Shown one piece after another: positions 46,601 through 59,070 of a stretch of DNA of 64,000 bases (positions within the stretch are counted from its first letter, which is position 1; every line of letters begins with the position of its first letter). The translations under genes were made by a program, and so were the position numbers. Source of the DNA: Nageia nagi. Its lineage: Eukaryota; Pinophyta. The stretch covers positions 49,476,001 to 49,540,000 of the forward strand of contig JBITNC010000001.1 of NCBI GenBank assembly GCA_050084985.1, written 5' to 3'. The notes under the pieces are model-generated. The model had not been told where the DNA came from. It did not search any database and saw nothing but the letters and a program-made list of their open reading frames with translations.

Positions 46601-47117
46601 ACCAACGTCATTTCTTACTCCAACAACTTCATCAAAATATGTAGTTGAAGATTAAGGTTATGGCATTATAAAGGTAATTAAATCTACATATAATAGAGTA
46701 AATGAATTGGGTCAAATCAAGATATGAGAGAAATATATCCTTCATACTCTCCAAGAGAAGTTAGTGTGAGAAAATCTGGTAACCTTTTTAGTATTTCATG
46801 TAACTCGACTCTATCTTGTCTCTTTAGAACATTCCTTAAAATCTTTCCTCTATCACTAGTATTTTCATGATCCTTTTTCTTTTTATATATCATTTTTTTA
46901 ATCCATTATTCCAACCTAGGACTTGATATTCAATTCAAAGCAAAAGGGGAGAAAGGAAATGTGATAATGAGGCAAATTAAGCTCTTGCCAATCTTTCTCA
47001 AGGATGTGATATTTTCCATCATCAAGGAAGTGTGAAAATATCAATAATATTCTTCTCTCTTATAAATTTGGGAAGGTGGTCTCATATATATACACCACAA
47101 CCGCAAAGGGTGTAAAA

Positions 47118-47850
47118 TGTAGATACCTAAATTTAATTTCTATATTAAATTAAATACATTAATTTAGGTATATATAAGAGATAAATCATTTGGAGGGAGA
47201 TAACAATAAAGTAAATTCAAATTTCAAGATTTAATACTATTATAATATTCAAGATGAATTCAAATGTCATAAATTATATAAGATAATTATCATTTCACTA
47301 TGACCTTCTAGTTGATTAATCACCTCTTTTATCAAGAACATGATGTAAGCTCTCCAAATTTATTAATGCAAGGTAAAATTATTGAGGATAATATTACTAC
47401 ATCTCCATATTAAGTTAAATGAAATTTCACATGCTCTCATTAATAAATATAAACTAAACTTGAGGTATTTATATTATATGACATCTTGAGACTACTTAAT
47501 GGTTCCCATAACTTTTGGAAGTGCAAAATTATTTTGAAATTACGGCTTAGGTTGTATGCATCCCTATGCTTAGGCCTCAAAAAATCTAAAAATAATGCTT
47601 TTTGATATGCTTATTAGTTTGATGGTTTTCCCTTTTTTTTTTATTCATGTTGGATCTTCTAGTAGTTAATTAAATTTAGGTACGAAGTACATTTTTTTCA
47701 TTTTTCTTTTTCATCATCCATAGATTTCATCTTTAACATATAAATATCAATTTTATTATCATAAATATCATTGTTTACTTATTTTCATATTATAAACATA
47801 ATAATAATTTGTTAATTATAATATTATAAGTGTACTTTATTTTATCTACA
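47118..47850 (+). repeat. Possible LTR related to the Tat-type element
   Basis: It starts TGTAGATACCTAAATTTAA, compared with TGTAGATGCCTAAAAATGAA in the LTR at 39465, and is preceded by CCGCAAAGGGTGTAAAA, compared with CTCCAAAGAGGAACAAAA there. A matching end TTTTATCTACA lies at about 47840-47850. No target duplication was found, and the region upstream is LINE sequence, so this may be the 3' LTR of an element whose body is lost. Confidence 0.4.
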
Positions 47851-50800
47851 CCACCCATGGAATAATATTATTATAAGTACGTAAAAAGAGATAAATAATA
47901 TCAACAACATATAAATTTAAGATGTAATACTTAAAAACTTCAAAACATAACATGTCTTTAGCCATTTTCAATTTAGTGTCTTTTCTTAGTAGTCACAATC
48001 AATCTAATATCTTCAAAAGGATACAAGTTTATGATTGTTAACACCTAAAATTGGTCCCATTAACATGATGCCACTTAGATGCAACTTTACATACATATTT
48101 ATTCACATTTAATCACATTTTAGTCATATTTTACCTTATTATCATATATTTCTAAGGTTTTATTATCATATATTTCTCAGGTTGTATTCTTATTTTTTAT
48201 GTTAGGTACATTGGGATGGATTCAACCTATATTTAAGCGATCAAATAGTGATATCACGTTTGATATAAATGTAGTTATCTCTAACCTAGGAAAAGTATAT
48301 CAAAATTGCATATCTATATCCAGTACCCTACTCTTGGGTGTTTCTAAACATTGCCTATTGAAATTAGAATCTTATTACCACTCGAGAAAATATCTATCAT
48401 CCATCTTCACGATCATATGCGTGGTTATACTTATTGTCATATCTTTTATCGTCGATCCTTGTTGGTAAATCTTATTCTATCAAAATGCTAGCACTTGCAT
48501 TGGTGTTTGCGCTTGTGCTCAGTTATTTGAACCTAGTGCCTGTGTTGGTATTCTTTCTATAGTTGAGCATGGGGTTCGCACAACAAGGTCACCTCTCTTT
48601 GATAAGTTCATCCTGCATATCCTCAACTATGATACAGGTAAGAATACACATGTATTTATCCTGCACTTGATTCCTTTCTCTTTAGTGCATGTATTTATCT
48701 TGACATCAATGTAATTCATAATTCTATTATTGTACTTTTATATTGCTATTTTCCATTATTCATGTATGTTTGTTTGAGTTAATTATCTTAGATAATTACA
48801 TACTTAAATATTTATGTGTATTTAGTTCATTTGGAATTGTAATGACCCACCCAATTTCCTTTATTAAAACTCGAATACCATCAAGAATTTGAATGTGATT
48901 CAGGTTATTTATGTATGAGATGAGTAATTATGAGTGGATATATGCATTATTAGAATTGATTTTATGTTGGCTTTGAGATTTTATGACATAGATTACAAGT
49001 TGAATCAAGATGGGAAGTTAGGTTAAAGACTTAAGGGACCAAGGGTGAGTTGGTTACGGGAATGGATTGGTAAGAGTGAGGAAATGATTTGTGTTGATTC
49101 TTTAATCCCCATGATGACCATCGTAGATCATATAGATGCATATAGTGCATAATACTTGATTTCAAAGATATTTTTGTATGTGTATGAATGTGTACTAACA
49201 AATTGACTTTGCAGGATGAGTGGTCTCCACAGGTAAGTATGTGTTTAAGAATAAGACACATATCTTGGAATTTGCAATAGAAATAAATTAAATATTTGCA
49301 AAGAATATTCCAATTATTTGAATTCCAATTTTAACCAAGGAATATTAGTGAAAGTTAGTAAAAATAAAAATTAGGGGTTAGAAGGATTATTTGTCTTTTA
49401 TTGGTGGTTGCAAGATTATTTTGGTAGCTTGCAAAAAAATAATTGAGTTATCTCCCCCACATAAATTGTTTTCTTTTATTAGGTGCAAAATGATTGATAA
49501 AATCTTTTGTTTCTTTATAGAAGGTGTTCAATTATTTTCGAAAGATATAGGGAGATGGCCCAAACCCTCTCACAAAAAAATAAAATCCTTACACCTTACG
49601 TATAGAGTATATGAATTGGACAAACATTATTTATTTTGGATGGATTCTACTACCCTTAGACTATAAATATAAGGGTGGGTAACCATTGGAAAATACCTCT
49701 CATTTTCTTCCAAAATTGATCTAGGAGAACATGAAGAAGGAATTCCTCTCCTCTTAAACCTAGGTGCTCTCCTTAGCATTTTAGATATTAATGCTAAAAT
49801 GCCTAGCTAAGTTTAGAATTTATTTTGATATGCTTATATTAAAAGGAATGTCCAAATATTATTTAAGTTATTTAGTATTACATTAAGATTATAATGTTAG
49901 GACATATTGATACCTTGCATGTGAATGATTGTTCATTTTTATTTATACATTATGGAAAGAAAAGATAGGACAAACTATGTCCATAAGATTATTTTCTTTA
50001 TAATGAAATACTAAATTGAAATTTCATTGGGCTGTGATATGACACTCACCATGTGTTTTTTTCAAGAAGGAAGTATGAGAGTATAATTAATCAAAAACAA
50101 AATTGTTGTTAGCCTTCTCCTCATATGGATGTGTGACGGGTAAAACAAGTCGACTCATTATTTGTAGGATTTTCTTTGATAGACGATGAGGTTGCGTGGG
50201 ATGAAGCGCAAGCCATCCTCATTGAAAAAAAATACCATGACGCGTATTTTAGTTCAAGTGGACTTTGTTCTATTTTCTCCCTTCGTGTAAAATGTATACC
50301 ATTAAATTACCTCTCAGTAAGGCGTTTATTCCAAGTATATACACTGCCCTTGACATGGCTATACCAAGAAATCTGTTGTTTTCCCTGTAACATCCCAATA
50401 AGTGTTATAACCTAAGTTTTTAGAAGCCATAATATTGCACCTTAGTCTGTGAACACTCAGCGTAAGTTAACGTTTCCTAGGAGGCATATTTTCAAAATGA
50501 ATCTGTGGTTCTTATAACACAATCCCTTTGTACAAATCCTGTGAGCACATGGGATGATTTTGATGGGTATTCAAGGTTATGACCTTGTGAATTCGATGTC
50601 AAGATGGATGCCAATGAAGTTTCTGGTCGCATAGTCTCCCCTTTCTTTCGATGAGCTCGATCTGGATTGCTTTGCGATCCCGTCGATCCTGAAAGCGTGT
50701 CAGGTGGAACTTGTGAAAGCCTTTAGTTTAAAAATTATTATGGTCGTCGATCAATCCCATGGTGAACGCTTTCCATGCATCCCTTCTTCCTTGATTGATA

Positions 50801-53600
50801 AATCAAAGGCTTTCTAACACTAAGGTGCATGCGACCAAATGAAACTTTAACATTATGCTTTGGTGGAGATAATTGATTAAATATTTAGTAGCTGTGATAG
50901 ATTCATACCCATCCTAATAAAAAGGATCGAATAAATCAATGAAGGATTATGAGATCATTATAGAATTTATTTCAAATATATAAATGATTGAGTATTTTAG
51001 GAAGTATTTCTTTGAAGGGTTCATTTAATAAAAGTCAAAGTACCTATATAAATATGTAATTATTTGTTGTATATAATGGATCATGAAATATTGTTAATGA
51101 TTGTTGAAATTGTCAAATGTTACCTTAGATTAAGGAAGTGAGGTAGTTTCTATATGGAACATAAAACCTCTTGAGGTCCATGTTAGGGTATGTGACATGT
51201 TCAAATGAATTTCAATACATTTAGATTCATATGCATCTTGGTCAAAAATAGGGTTGTCCTGATCCTCAATAAGCCTTTCCTAGTACTCAAAATTAATGAA
51301 CCTTGGATCCTTGGAAGATTTCGGGAGATGAAGATGGCAAGGAGATACAATCAAGACATAATGAAGGTTATCAAATACCTTTACATGGACTTGATATAAT
51401 TTCCCTACATTGTAAGGGAACACCTAAGTAATTAAGTGTCTCACATTTCATGATGTATAAATTAGGGTTACCCTATACTTTGTAAGATTTAAACCCTCAT
51501 GTATTAAAATAGGGTTGAGATGAATCTATTTGTATCCATAAAGAAAGCCTATGGATTATGTGTAAACATATTGATCTAAAATGTGTGTGTGTGTGTGGTG
51601 GTGTGTGTTGTTTGTTGTGTGTGTACAGGGAATGAAACAGTAGAATTAAAATCAAAGAAAGACTTGTCATATGACTTTAGTAAGTCAAAGGAAGTATTGC
51701 TATGCTCATAAGGATAACCATCAAAGTAGGGTATGAAGAAACAAAATCATAGCTATGAATATGAGGAAAATTTTAATGTCCCTAAAGAAATCATAAGCTA
51801 AGGATGTAACCCATATTATGTATCATGGAGATCGACTCAACAAGGAGAAAGGATATATAATATGAAGATAATTAATTTAATTAAATAAAGTCACCCATAT
51901 TCTCTAACTAAGAGTAGATTGATAACAAATGGAATAACACCATGTGTCCTTAGACACTTGTAAATGGATCAAGTAGGATAGCCTAGTGTTGACATGATAT
52001 AATCTATGATTCATACATATATAGATAATGAATGGAAAGTTAATTTTCATAAAGATATATGCTTGATAACCCATAGTAAGTGTTACATACCATTAGGATG
52101 AAGGAGAAAACTTATGACATGGATAGTAAACATATTCTTAGGAATAAGTGCTTCAAGGAATTGAATAGAAATAAACATAGATTTATATAATAAAAAGAAT
52201 TTTTATATATGTATATAGCCCTATAAAATGAATAATTATATTGAAGAATGTTACGTGGTTCAAATAATGAATTTTAGAGATAATCTTTAAAGATGACCTA
52301 AATTGGATGACAAACCCTAGAAGGATAAAGTGGACTTCAATATTTAATTAAGTCTATAAGGATGGAATTTATGGGTTATCTCAATGATAAAGATAAACAC
52401 ATATAAAGTACATTAGTCAAAATCTTGTTATGAGAAATCATTAAATGACACATAAAAAGAATATTCCTTGAGTATGGACCACTCTAGCCACATTTCCTTG
52501 TTAGAAGCAATTGAATTTAGTGTTAACTCAAGGCTTGTTATTAGTTTTAGTATGTGAAATGTTTATAAAGTAGTACTTTATGCACCGTATCATGCATATG
52601 GGACAAATATAGCATGTTCAAATATTATTAGTGACTTCCTAAACAAGTTTGATTTAAAACTTCTTGCATATGTTGATGAATTTAGTACTTGATTATTTTA
52701 AATGTGAAAGATGTTTTGTTTATTATGAAACTTGGAAACCCTAATAATTGATCTGGGATCAATTATTTCTAGGAGAGATATAACATGGGATGGTTTTATT
52801 TTATAACCTTGCTTAAAACTTATTAGACCATACAAACCACTTGAGGGTATTTCCCTAATACCCATGGCCTCCCAAGATATGGGAATGGGGATGCTAAACT
52901 CCATGGTGAGCCTAGCTAATAGATATGGGCAGACTAGCTAGTATCTCATATCCTTAATAGGTTGTTAGATGAGGGTAGCTATCGATAAAACTATGATTAC
53001 TGAATGAGGGTAACTAGTAGTCATACTACTTGTAGTTTAGCAAATTGGAGTATGAATATTGTTCTATAGACAATGATGCTTACCCATTTCATTTGGGATA
53101 TTTCCTAGTACAATCTATCTGCACCTGTGAATCAGAGGGTTACATTAAAAGGATGAGTAACCTAGTGGATGAGCATTCTCTCAGGTATATGGGCCATAAG
53201 TAGGAAACCATTATGCCATGATCCAAATATCTGTTGGATAGTTTGTGAGAAGAAATGGTGGGGTCACTTATGTGGCATCTTCCAATGGGATGAGCATTGA
53301 GAAGTGAACATTAGAAGGATTATGATCAAGATTTGCTAATCCATATTTTACCAATCTTGCCACGTGAGTGTTGACTAGCTACCGATGTTTATATACTCAT
53401 ATGGATCACCTTATCCATTCCTAGATCATTCGATTGTTTAAACTAATAAAAAAAAATTAGGTCTAAAATTTTAGGGTTTGTGATGTCAAAAATAGGTGCA
53501 AACATTATCAAGAAATAGGTCATAGTGTTACAGGGATAAAATCCTAGGTGTACCAAAACACATATCAACATATTAAAGCCCACCTTTTATAGCATTTTCT
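47851..53600. other. Old AT-rich sequence with possible LTR starts and a (GT)n microsatellite
   Basis: No gene recognised. TGTAATGACCCACCC at about 48838 and TGTAACATCCC at about 50388 have the form of gypsy LTR starts, and a TATAAATATAAGGG near 49665 could be an LTR promoter, but I found no partner repeats. A GT-rich microsatellite lies at 51582-51624. Short frames (48199-48468, 49391-49666, 50176-50415) show no motif. Confidence 0.5.
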
Positions 53601-53656
53601 TTCTCTTCATTAGGGTTATAATATAAAGTGCTCTCAACCTACCCATATTTTTAAAT

Positions 53657-53676
53657 CAAGAACCCTAGGGTTCTTG
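53657..53676. repeat. Perfect 20-nt palindrome
   Basis: CAAGAACCCTAGGGTTCTTG is its own reverse complement. It lies about 40 bp before the gag-like region of the outer gypsy relic, where a leader would be expected, and could form a hairpin or a dimer kissing site. Confidence 0.7.
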
Positions 53677-53714
53677 GTTTCATTTGGTCAACGATTTTGT
53701 GAGTGTGATAGAAA

Positions 53715-54690
53715 TGGTGAATATAACTACCAAATTATTGACCAAATTGATGGCAATGCTTGAGTTTTAACTCTTATCATAAAAGCATCTGCATCTATAG
53801 CTTAGATCATCAATTAGGTCAACATGAACATGCACATCAATGTAGATGCTATCATCAATGTTAATGTTAATAATAGTGCAAATGCTAGAATCCATGCATA
53901 AAATTTAGGTACCTTCACAAATAAAGAGTTCAAATAGCTCAAATCTCATGTTGCAAAGCTTGGGAACTAATTTAAAGTTGGTACAAATTGGAAAGAGAAC
54001 ATAGGTAATCTATTGAGCATGGAAATACACTCCTCATTGGTGCAAATAAGGATCTTGAATTCGAAAAGTTAATAGTGAGATCAATTCTATAAAATATCTT
54101 CAAGGTTCTAAGTATATTATAGAACTTAAATGTGGGGTTAATGATAATTTTAAAGCAAAATATTTCCCTATGAGTTTAATCGATGAATCTTGTAAGTGGT
54201 TTCATAGTTTGGAACTAGGTTCTATATTATCATATCAACAATTGAAGGATCATTTCAAGGCTAACTTTAGATGCAATGTAAACAAAGTAGTTAATTTAAC
54301 AAATATGATCTTTGCAAGCAAGAAAAAATGGAAATGTTGGACAAGTTTGCTCCTAGATTCATAAAGCTTTAGAGTTCCATTGAACAAAAGCTAGAATATA
54401 GCTTCATTGCAAAGGTATTACTTGAAAATATTAATCATGTTCTTGATAAAAAAGGACTTGAGCATGTTAATGGTTCATTTATGCATATGGCTCATTTACT
54501 TATTAAGAAAGAGGAATTCTTAGTAAGGTTCAATTTACTTAAGTATACATCCTTTTCTTCAACAAAGATAATGGTAGGATACCCTCTATTAAAAAGAATG
54601 ATACTTCAATTAATGCAATTGAACCATCTAACCAAGATAAATCAAAAGATAGAAAATTAGCTAAAGAATTATATCCATTATCAATAAACC
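53715..54690 (+). pseudogene. Outer gypsy gag relic, left part
   Basis: On the plus strand 54170-54364 reads LIDESCKWFHSLELGSILSY then QQLKDHF, typical of the plant gypsy gag domain (W...L....I.S...L...F...F). Related frames extend on both sides with stops. The reading is cut at 54690 by the insertion of another element and resumes at 62215. Confidence 0.65.
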
Positions 54691-55590
54691 TGTTTACAAA
54701 TAAAATTGAGTGTGTAAATAAATAAATAAGCAAATATCTACAAACTCAATATTATCTGTATTTAAGCTACGGATAACGATTTATTCTAGATAACATATAA
54801 CAAAATAACCAATTCAGAAATGTAATTATAATTATATCAAACAAGACTGTGGTTTGTATACTTACCTCACGAAACGTACCTGACAACAAAAGATGAAGAT
54901 GTTGGCGATGTACTGATGATGAACTGCCTCTCAAAAACGTAGTGACCTGTGAAGATGCAAAAAAGGACCGTGGGCGGTCCGTTTTAGAGATAATAGAGCG
55001 CCTGCAGTGTTCCTGGTTCATAAGGGAGCACCGACGGCCTTCTTTTGATGATTTTTGATCTCTCAATCAAGTCCAGACCTTTAATACGGATGTCTCAGAT
55101 AGCAGTGTGATATCAGAATAGATCGTAGATGTCAGGATAGATCGCAAAAGGAAGCACACAAACCATAGCCTTGTAGGCGGTACCAAGAGATACCTTAAGG
55201 GGTAGCCACTTACAAGACCATACGCAGGATCATGTGTATCCTTGTTATTGTGGACTTACTATTAGATCCCTTATTTATATAGATAATAGATAATACCACC
55301 CATAGGTCGGCGTGCATCCACATAAATAATGTTAATTCACAAAATTTAAGATAAACACATCAATAAACAAGATAATTCATGTAATACTCAAGATAACCCA
55401 TGCAACATTCAAGATAACCCATGCAATATTCAAGATAACCCATGCAATATTCAAGATAACCCATACAATATTCATATTCAAGCCAAACATTGATATTATC
55501 ACTTTAATCCATTCAAGACATATAGTTAGGCCAAGCATATTTCATTAATTTATTGATTTAAAAACATAAAATCATTTTTATGTGTTAACA
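54691..55590 (-). repeat. 3' LTR of the Tat-like element (900 bp)
   Basis: It pairs with 61332-62209. It contains one palindrome (54965-54980), a related one near 54996 and a 21-bp minisatellite (CAAGATAACCCATGCAATATT) near 55366-55480, with about one unit more than in the other LTR. That accounts for most of the length difference. Confidence 0.93.
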
Positions 55591-55605
55591 GATGCCCCAC
55601 TTTGG
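55591..55605 (-). promoter_or_regulatory. Putative polypurine tract
   Basis: On the minus strand CAAAGTGGGGCATC directly precedes the TGTTAACA start of the 3' LTR. Confidence 0.65.
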
Positions 55606-55859
55606 ATGTGAAATCGAAAGAATCATGAGGTGACTTGAGATTTTGCATTCAAAGTAAAACACAATATCATAGCAAACAATTTTGATAAGCAATGATAAAC
55701 ATTAACCATTCTAAACTTAAACAACATCATGATAAAGCTAGATATAGGTTGAGAAAACTCCCTTTTGATATTACCTTGGGCATGCTTGCCCCTTGCGTTT
55801 TGCTGTAGGAGGTGATAGCCTGATATATTTGATAATCTGATAATCTTACTGCGATGCTG

Positions 55860-56050
55860 ATGACCCAAGACAACAAACTTGACAACACACATGATAATGA
55901 CAGGACAAATGACTTGACCACACATGTCGACCAGACGACAACTTGACAAGACCACATCACAAGACAAAACATGACAACACATGACAACACACATGACCAA
56001 CTCACAAGACAAGACAAGATAACACACATGACAACACATGATAACCATAA
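55860..56050. repeat. Low-complexity ACAACACATG-rich stretch
   Basis: Irregular repetition of (A)CAACACA(C/T)ATGA and ACAAGACA words. It keeps a Cys/Val-rich minus-strand frame open (55727-56137), which I regard as an artefact. Confidence 0.7.
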
Positions 56051-56062
56051 CCACATATAGGG

Positions 56063-56440
56063 GAGAGCTAAGTTCCACACAACTGAGCCTTTGCACCAAG
56101 AGGTGTACTGCAGTTGCATAAGAACCGAACTCTGCAAAACAAGTGATAAGTTGATATGTGAGAGCTAAGTTCCACACAACTGAGCCTTCACACCGAGAGG
56201 TGTACTCCAGTTGCATAAGAATCGAACTTCGCAAAATAATGATAAGCTGATATGTGAGAGCTAAGTTCCACACAACTGAGCCTTCGCATCGAGAGGTGTA
56301 CTCCAGTTGCATAAGAATCGAACTTCACAAAATAATGATAAGCTGATATGTGAGAGCTAAGTTCTACATAACTGAGCCTTCGCACCAAAAGGTGTACTCC
56401 AGTTACATAAGAACTGAACTTCGCAAAATAAGTGATAAAC
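56063..56440. repeat. 96-bp tandem repeat, four copies
   Basis: GAGAGCTAAGTTC starts at 56063, 56160, 56255 and 56352. Each unit continues CACAACTGAGCCTT and AGGTGTACTCCAGTTGCATA and ends with TGATAAGCTGATATGT, which resembles the GATAAGCTGAT core of the next array. Confidence 0.88.
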
Positions 56441-56454
56441 TGATGAAGCTAACA

Positions 56455-57650
56455 CTCCACCAAGAGGCATGATAAACTGATAATGGGAGCTGAAACTCCA
56501 CTCATAGGTGCATGATAAGCTGACAATGGGAGATGGAACTCCACTCATAAGCACATGATAAGCTGATAATGGGAGCTGGAACTCCACTCATAAGCATGAT
56601 AAGCTGATCACGGGAGCTAGGACTCCACTCATAGGCACATGGTAAGCTGACTATAGGAGCTAGACTCCACTCATAGACATGATAAGTTGATCATGGGAGC
56701 TGGGACTCCACTCATAGGCACATGATAAGCTAACAAGGGGAGCTGGAACTCCACTCATAAGCATGATAAGCTGATCACGGGAGCTGGGACTCCACTCATA
56801 GGCACATGATAAGCTGACTATGGGAGCTGGACTCCACTCATAAGCATGATAAGCTGATCACGGGAGCTGGGACTCCACTCATAGGCACATGATAAGCTGA
56901 CTATGGGAGCTGGACTCCACTCATAGACACGATAAGCTGATCACGGGAGCTGGGACTCCACTCATAGGCACATGATAAGCTGATAAGGGGAGCTGGAACT
57001 CCACTCATAAGCACGATAAGCTGATCACAGGAGCTGGGACTCCACTCATAGGCACATGATAAGCTAACTATGGGAGCTGGACTCCACTCATAAGCACGAT
57101 AAGCTGATCACGGGAGCTGGGACTCCACTCATAGGCACATGATAAGCTGACTATGGGAGCTGGACTCCACTCATAGACATGATAAGCTGATCACGGGAGC
57201 TGGGACTCCACTCATAGGCACATGATAAGCTGATAAGGGGAGCTGGAACTCCACTCATAAGCATGATAAGCTGATCACGGGAGCTGGGACTCCACTCATA
57301 GGCACATGATAAGCTGACTATGGGAGCTGGACTCCATTCATAGACATGATAAGCTGATCATGGGAGCTAGGACTCCACTCATAGGCACATGATAAGCTGA
57401 TAAGGGGAGCTGGAACTCCACCCACAAGCATGATAATCTGACCATGGGAGCTGGGACTCCACTCACAAGCATGATAATCTGACCACAGGAGCTGGGAATC
57501 CACTCATAAGCATGATAATCTGACCATAGGAGCTGGGACTCCACTCATAAGCATGATAATCTGATCACGGGAGCTGGGACTCCACTCACAAGCATGATAA
57601 TCTGACCACAGGAGTTGGGACTCCACTCACAAGCATGATAATCTGATTAT
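56455..57650. repeat. 40-43-bp minisatellite with higher-order structure, 28 copies
   Basis: Units have the form GATAA(G/T)CTGA, four variable bases, GGGAGCTGG(G)ACTCCACTC, then ATA or ACA and AGCAT or GGCACAT. I count 28 plus a partial. In the middle, 43-bp units (ATCACGGG) alternate with 40-41-bp units (CTATGGG or TAAGGGG), making dimers of about 83 bp and a three-dimer period of about 250 bp. The rightmost five units (GATAATCTGACCA type) lack the alternation. Open frames on the minus strand here (56357-57544) are products of the repeat. Confidence 0.93.
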
Positions 57651-57968
57651 TTAGGTCTGTAAACATGAAACTCAAAGCAATATTCTCCTAGATATAATGT
57701 TGATCAAACACCTATGATACACCCATGATACTCAAATAAGCTAATTTTCTAGATAAAGGAATGTGGGCGGTCCTTTCTTGCAGACTTAGAACACCAGCGG
57801 TCTTTACCTAAGGCCGTGGGCGGTCCTTTTCTTGAAGATTCATAAAAAATTGTGAAAATTAGGTCCCTACAAATCACCTCTGGATTCCAAATTGACACCT
57901 GGTTGCTCATCTACGTATACCACATGCTCAAATCAAAATTCATCTTGAAATATGTGCCCTAACTTTTC

Positions 57969-57976
57969 TATAAAAG
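57969..57976 (+). promoter_or_regulatory. TATA box of the antisense gene relic
   Basis: TATAAAAG is followed by GGGCCCC and a pyrimidine-rich start region. It stands about 30 bp before a leader-like segment and is on the strand opposite to the host element's transcription. Confidence 0.55.
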
Positions 57977-57999
57977 GGGCCCCACCCTTCCTCATTTGA

Positions 58000-58193
58000 T
58001 CACCCTATCATTTTCATAGCTGAGAGTATTCTAGAGCTTGAGAGATTGATTCAGAGAGGTTTAGCTGGTGATTTTATCGCTATCACTAGGTGACTCTTCC
58101 TGTATTGCTATGCTACATGCTATGGCCCTACCGATCACACACTGAGATGGACACAGAGCTACCTTGGTGGCTGATTCTCCTGTTGGTCATCAG
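58000..58193 (+). pseudogene. First exon of the antisense gene relic
   Basis: A leader-like stretch is followed by ATG at 58147 and MDTELPWWLILLLVI. The segment ends CAG/GTACATT, a good splice donor at 58194. The peptide is short and unrecognised. Its phase does not join the PMD frame of the next exon, so a frameshift has occurred or the true start is elsewhere. Confidence 0.4.
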
Positions 58194-58579
58194 GTACATT
58201 GTATCTCCTACCTCTTCCTTGCTATGCTTTTGCTTGTTTTCATATTTTAGCTTCCTACATGTTGGTTTTTCAAATTGCCCCTAGGGTTTTCCTGTTGCAT
58301 ACCCTAGCCCTTCGTTTTTCCATTTTCGCTCTATTTTTTTTTGTATTTCTGGTATCATGGCTGCACTATGCTCATCCGTATGAACCTGCACCCCAAATTT
58401 CATTGACCTTCATGCACAAAAATAGGACCATTGGTGGTCCTTTCTGCCCTAGTTTGGACCGTGGGCAATCCTTTTCAACTGATCTAGACCGTGGGCGGTC
58501 CTCTTCACCATTACTATTTTTGCTATCTGTGTTTTTATATCTTGATACTGACTTTCCTTTTATCATTCTTATCTTGCAG
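58194..58579 (+). other. Probable intron of the antisense gene relic (386 bp)
   Basis: It begins GTACATT and ends CTTATCTTGCAG with a T-rich interior, fitting a plant intron. It contains three of the element's palindromes (58425, 58456 and 58486), so the element-specific motif has spread into or survived in the intron. Confidence 0.45.
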
Positions 58580-58850
58580 AATTGTGCATACCTTATGCGA
58601 CCATCCAAAAGAGTACTGCCTTCACCATTGCCCAACAGTGGCCATAGACTGACGCAGCCTGGAGCATTCTAGAGGACATTTCATTGAGCTACCTTGCATT
58701 TGCTGACTATGTGTTTCATGACCGCAACATGCTGACAGCTTTGATGGAGAGGTGGGATCCAAACTCCAACACCTTTCACCACCAAACCATGAAGAAGCCT
58801 GCAGAATGATTTAAGAACTAATATCTGCCCCCAGACATATGCAAAATAGT
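58580..58850 (+). pseudogene. Plant mobile domain (PMD)-like fragment, antisense to the element
   Basis: In one phase the strand reads YATIQKSTAFTIAQQWP, a stop, then TDAAWSILEDISLSYLAF, then ADYVFHDRNML and TALMERWDPNSNTFH followed by another stop. The end matches the L..ALVERW.PETHTFHLP motif of the plant mobile domain, a domain of plant transposon-related and silencing-related proteins. Tat-lineage elements are known to carry extra open frames in sense or antisense, such as that of maize Grande, so a captured gene in reverse orientation fits. Two stops and truncation make it inactive. Confidence 0.6.
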
Positions 58851-59070
58851 GACCCAGGAACTAGACATCCATACTGAGGGGGATCCAATGACTTTCATTC
58901 CAACAAAAATAGATCACATAAGAGAACCGTAGGCGGTCTTCACTGATAGATATGGAGCGCTGGCGCTCTTTTTCTTACATAAAAATGGATCCCCGTTTCC
59001 TCTACCATAATGTTGATTAGCATGTCTACCCTAATGTTAGTTCCGTTAGTATCAGTATGATCATGGGTGC

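Larger units (their letters stand above)
41500..46930 (-). mobile_element. Dead L1-type LINE
   Basis: On the minus strand, pieces appear in LINE order: an ORF1-like region with a zinc knuckle (45794-46600), the endonuclease (45002-45437), and RT (about 43230-44070) with downstream remnants to about 41.5 kb. It has no LTRs. Ends are uncertain, as I could not see a clear poly(A) tail or target duplication. Frequent stops and a changed catalytic motif show it is long inactive. Confidence 0.8.

Noticed and set aside
51582-51624. GT-rich stretch as a possible regulatory Z-DNA site
   Set aside because: It is an ordinary microsatellite, with no gene or promoter nearby to regulate.
54767-55066. 99-codon minus-strand frame, also at 61408-61707
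   Set aside because: It lies entirely inside both LTRs of the same element and has no motif.
55623-57544. Minus-strand frames of 60-229 codons rich in Cys, Val, His and Ser
   Set aside because: They coincide with the 96-bp and 40-43-bp tandem arrays and the ACAACACATG stretch, so low complexity explains them.
58199-58672. A 157-codon plus-strand protein in the Tat-like element
   Set aside because: It mostly spans the probable intron and reads through the palindromes; the PMD-like exon uses another phase.
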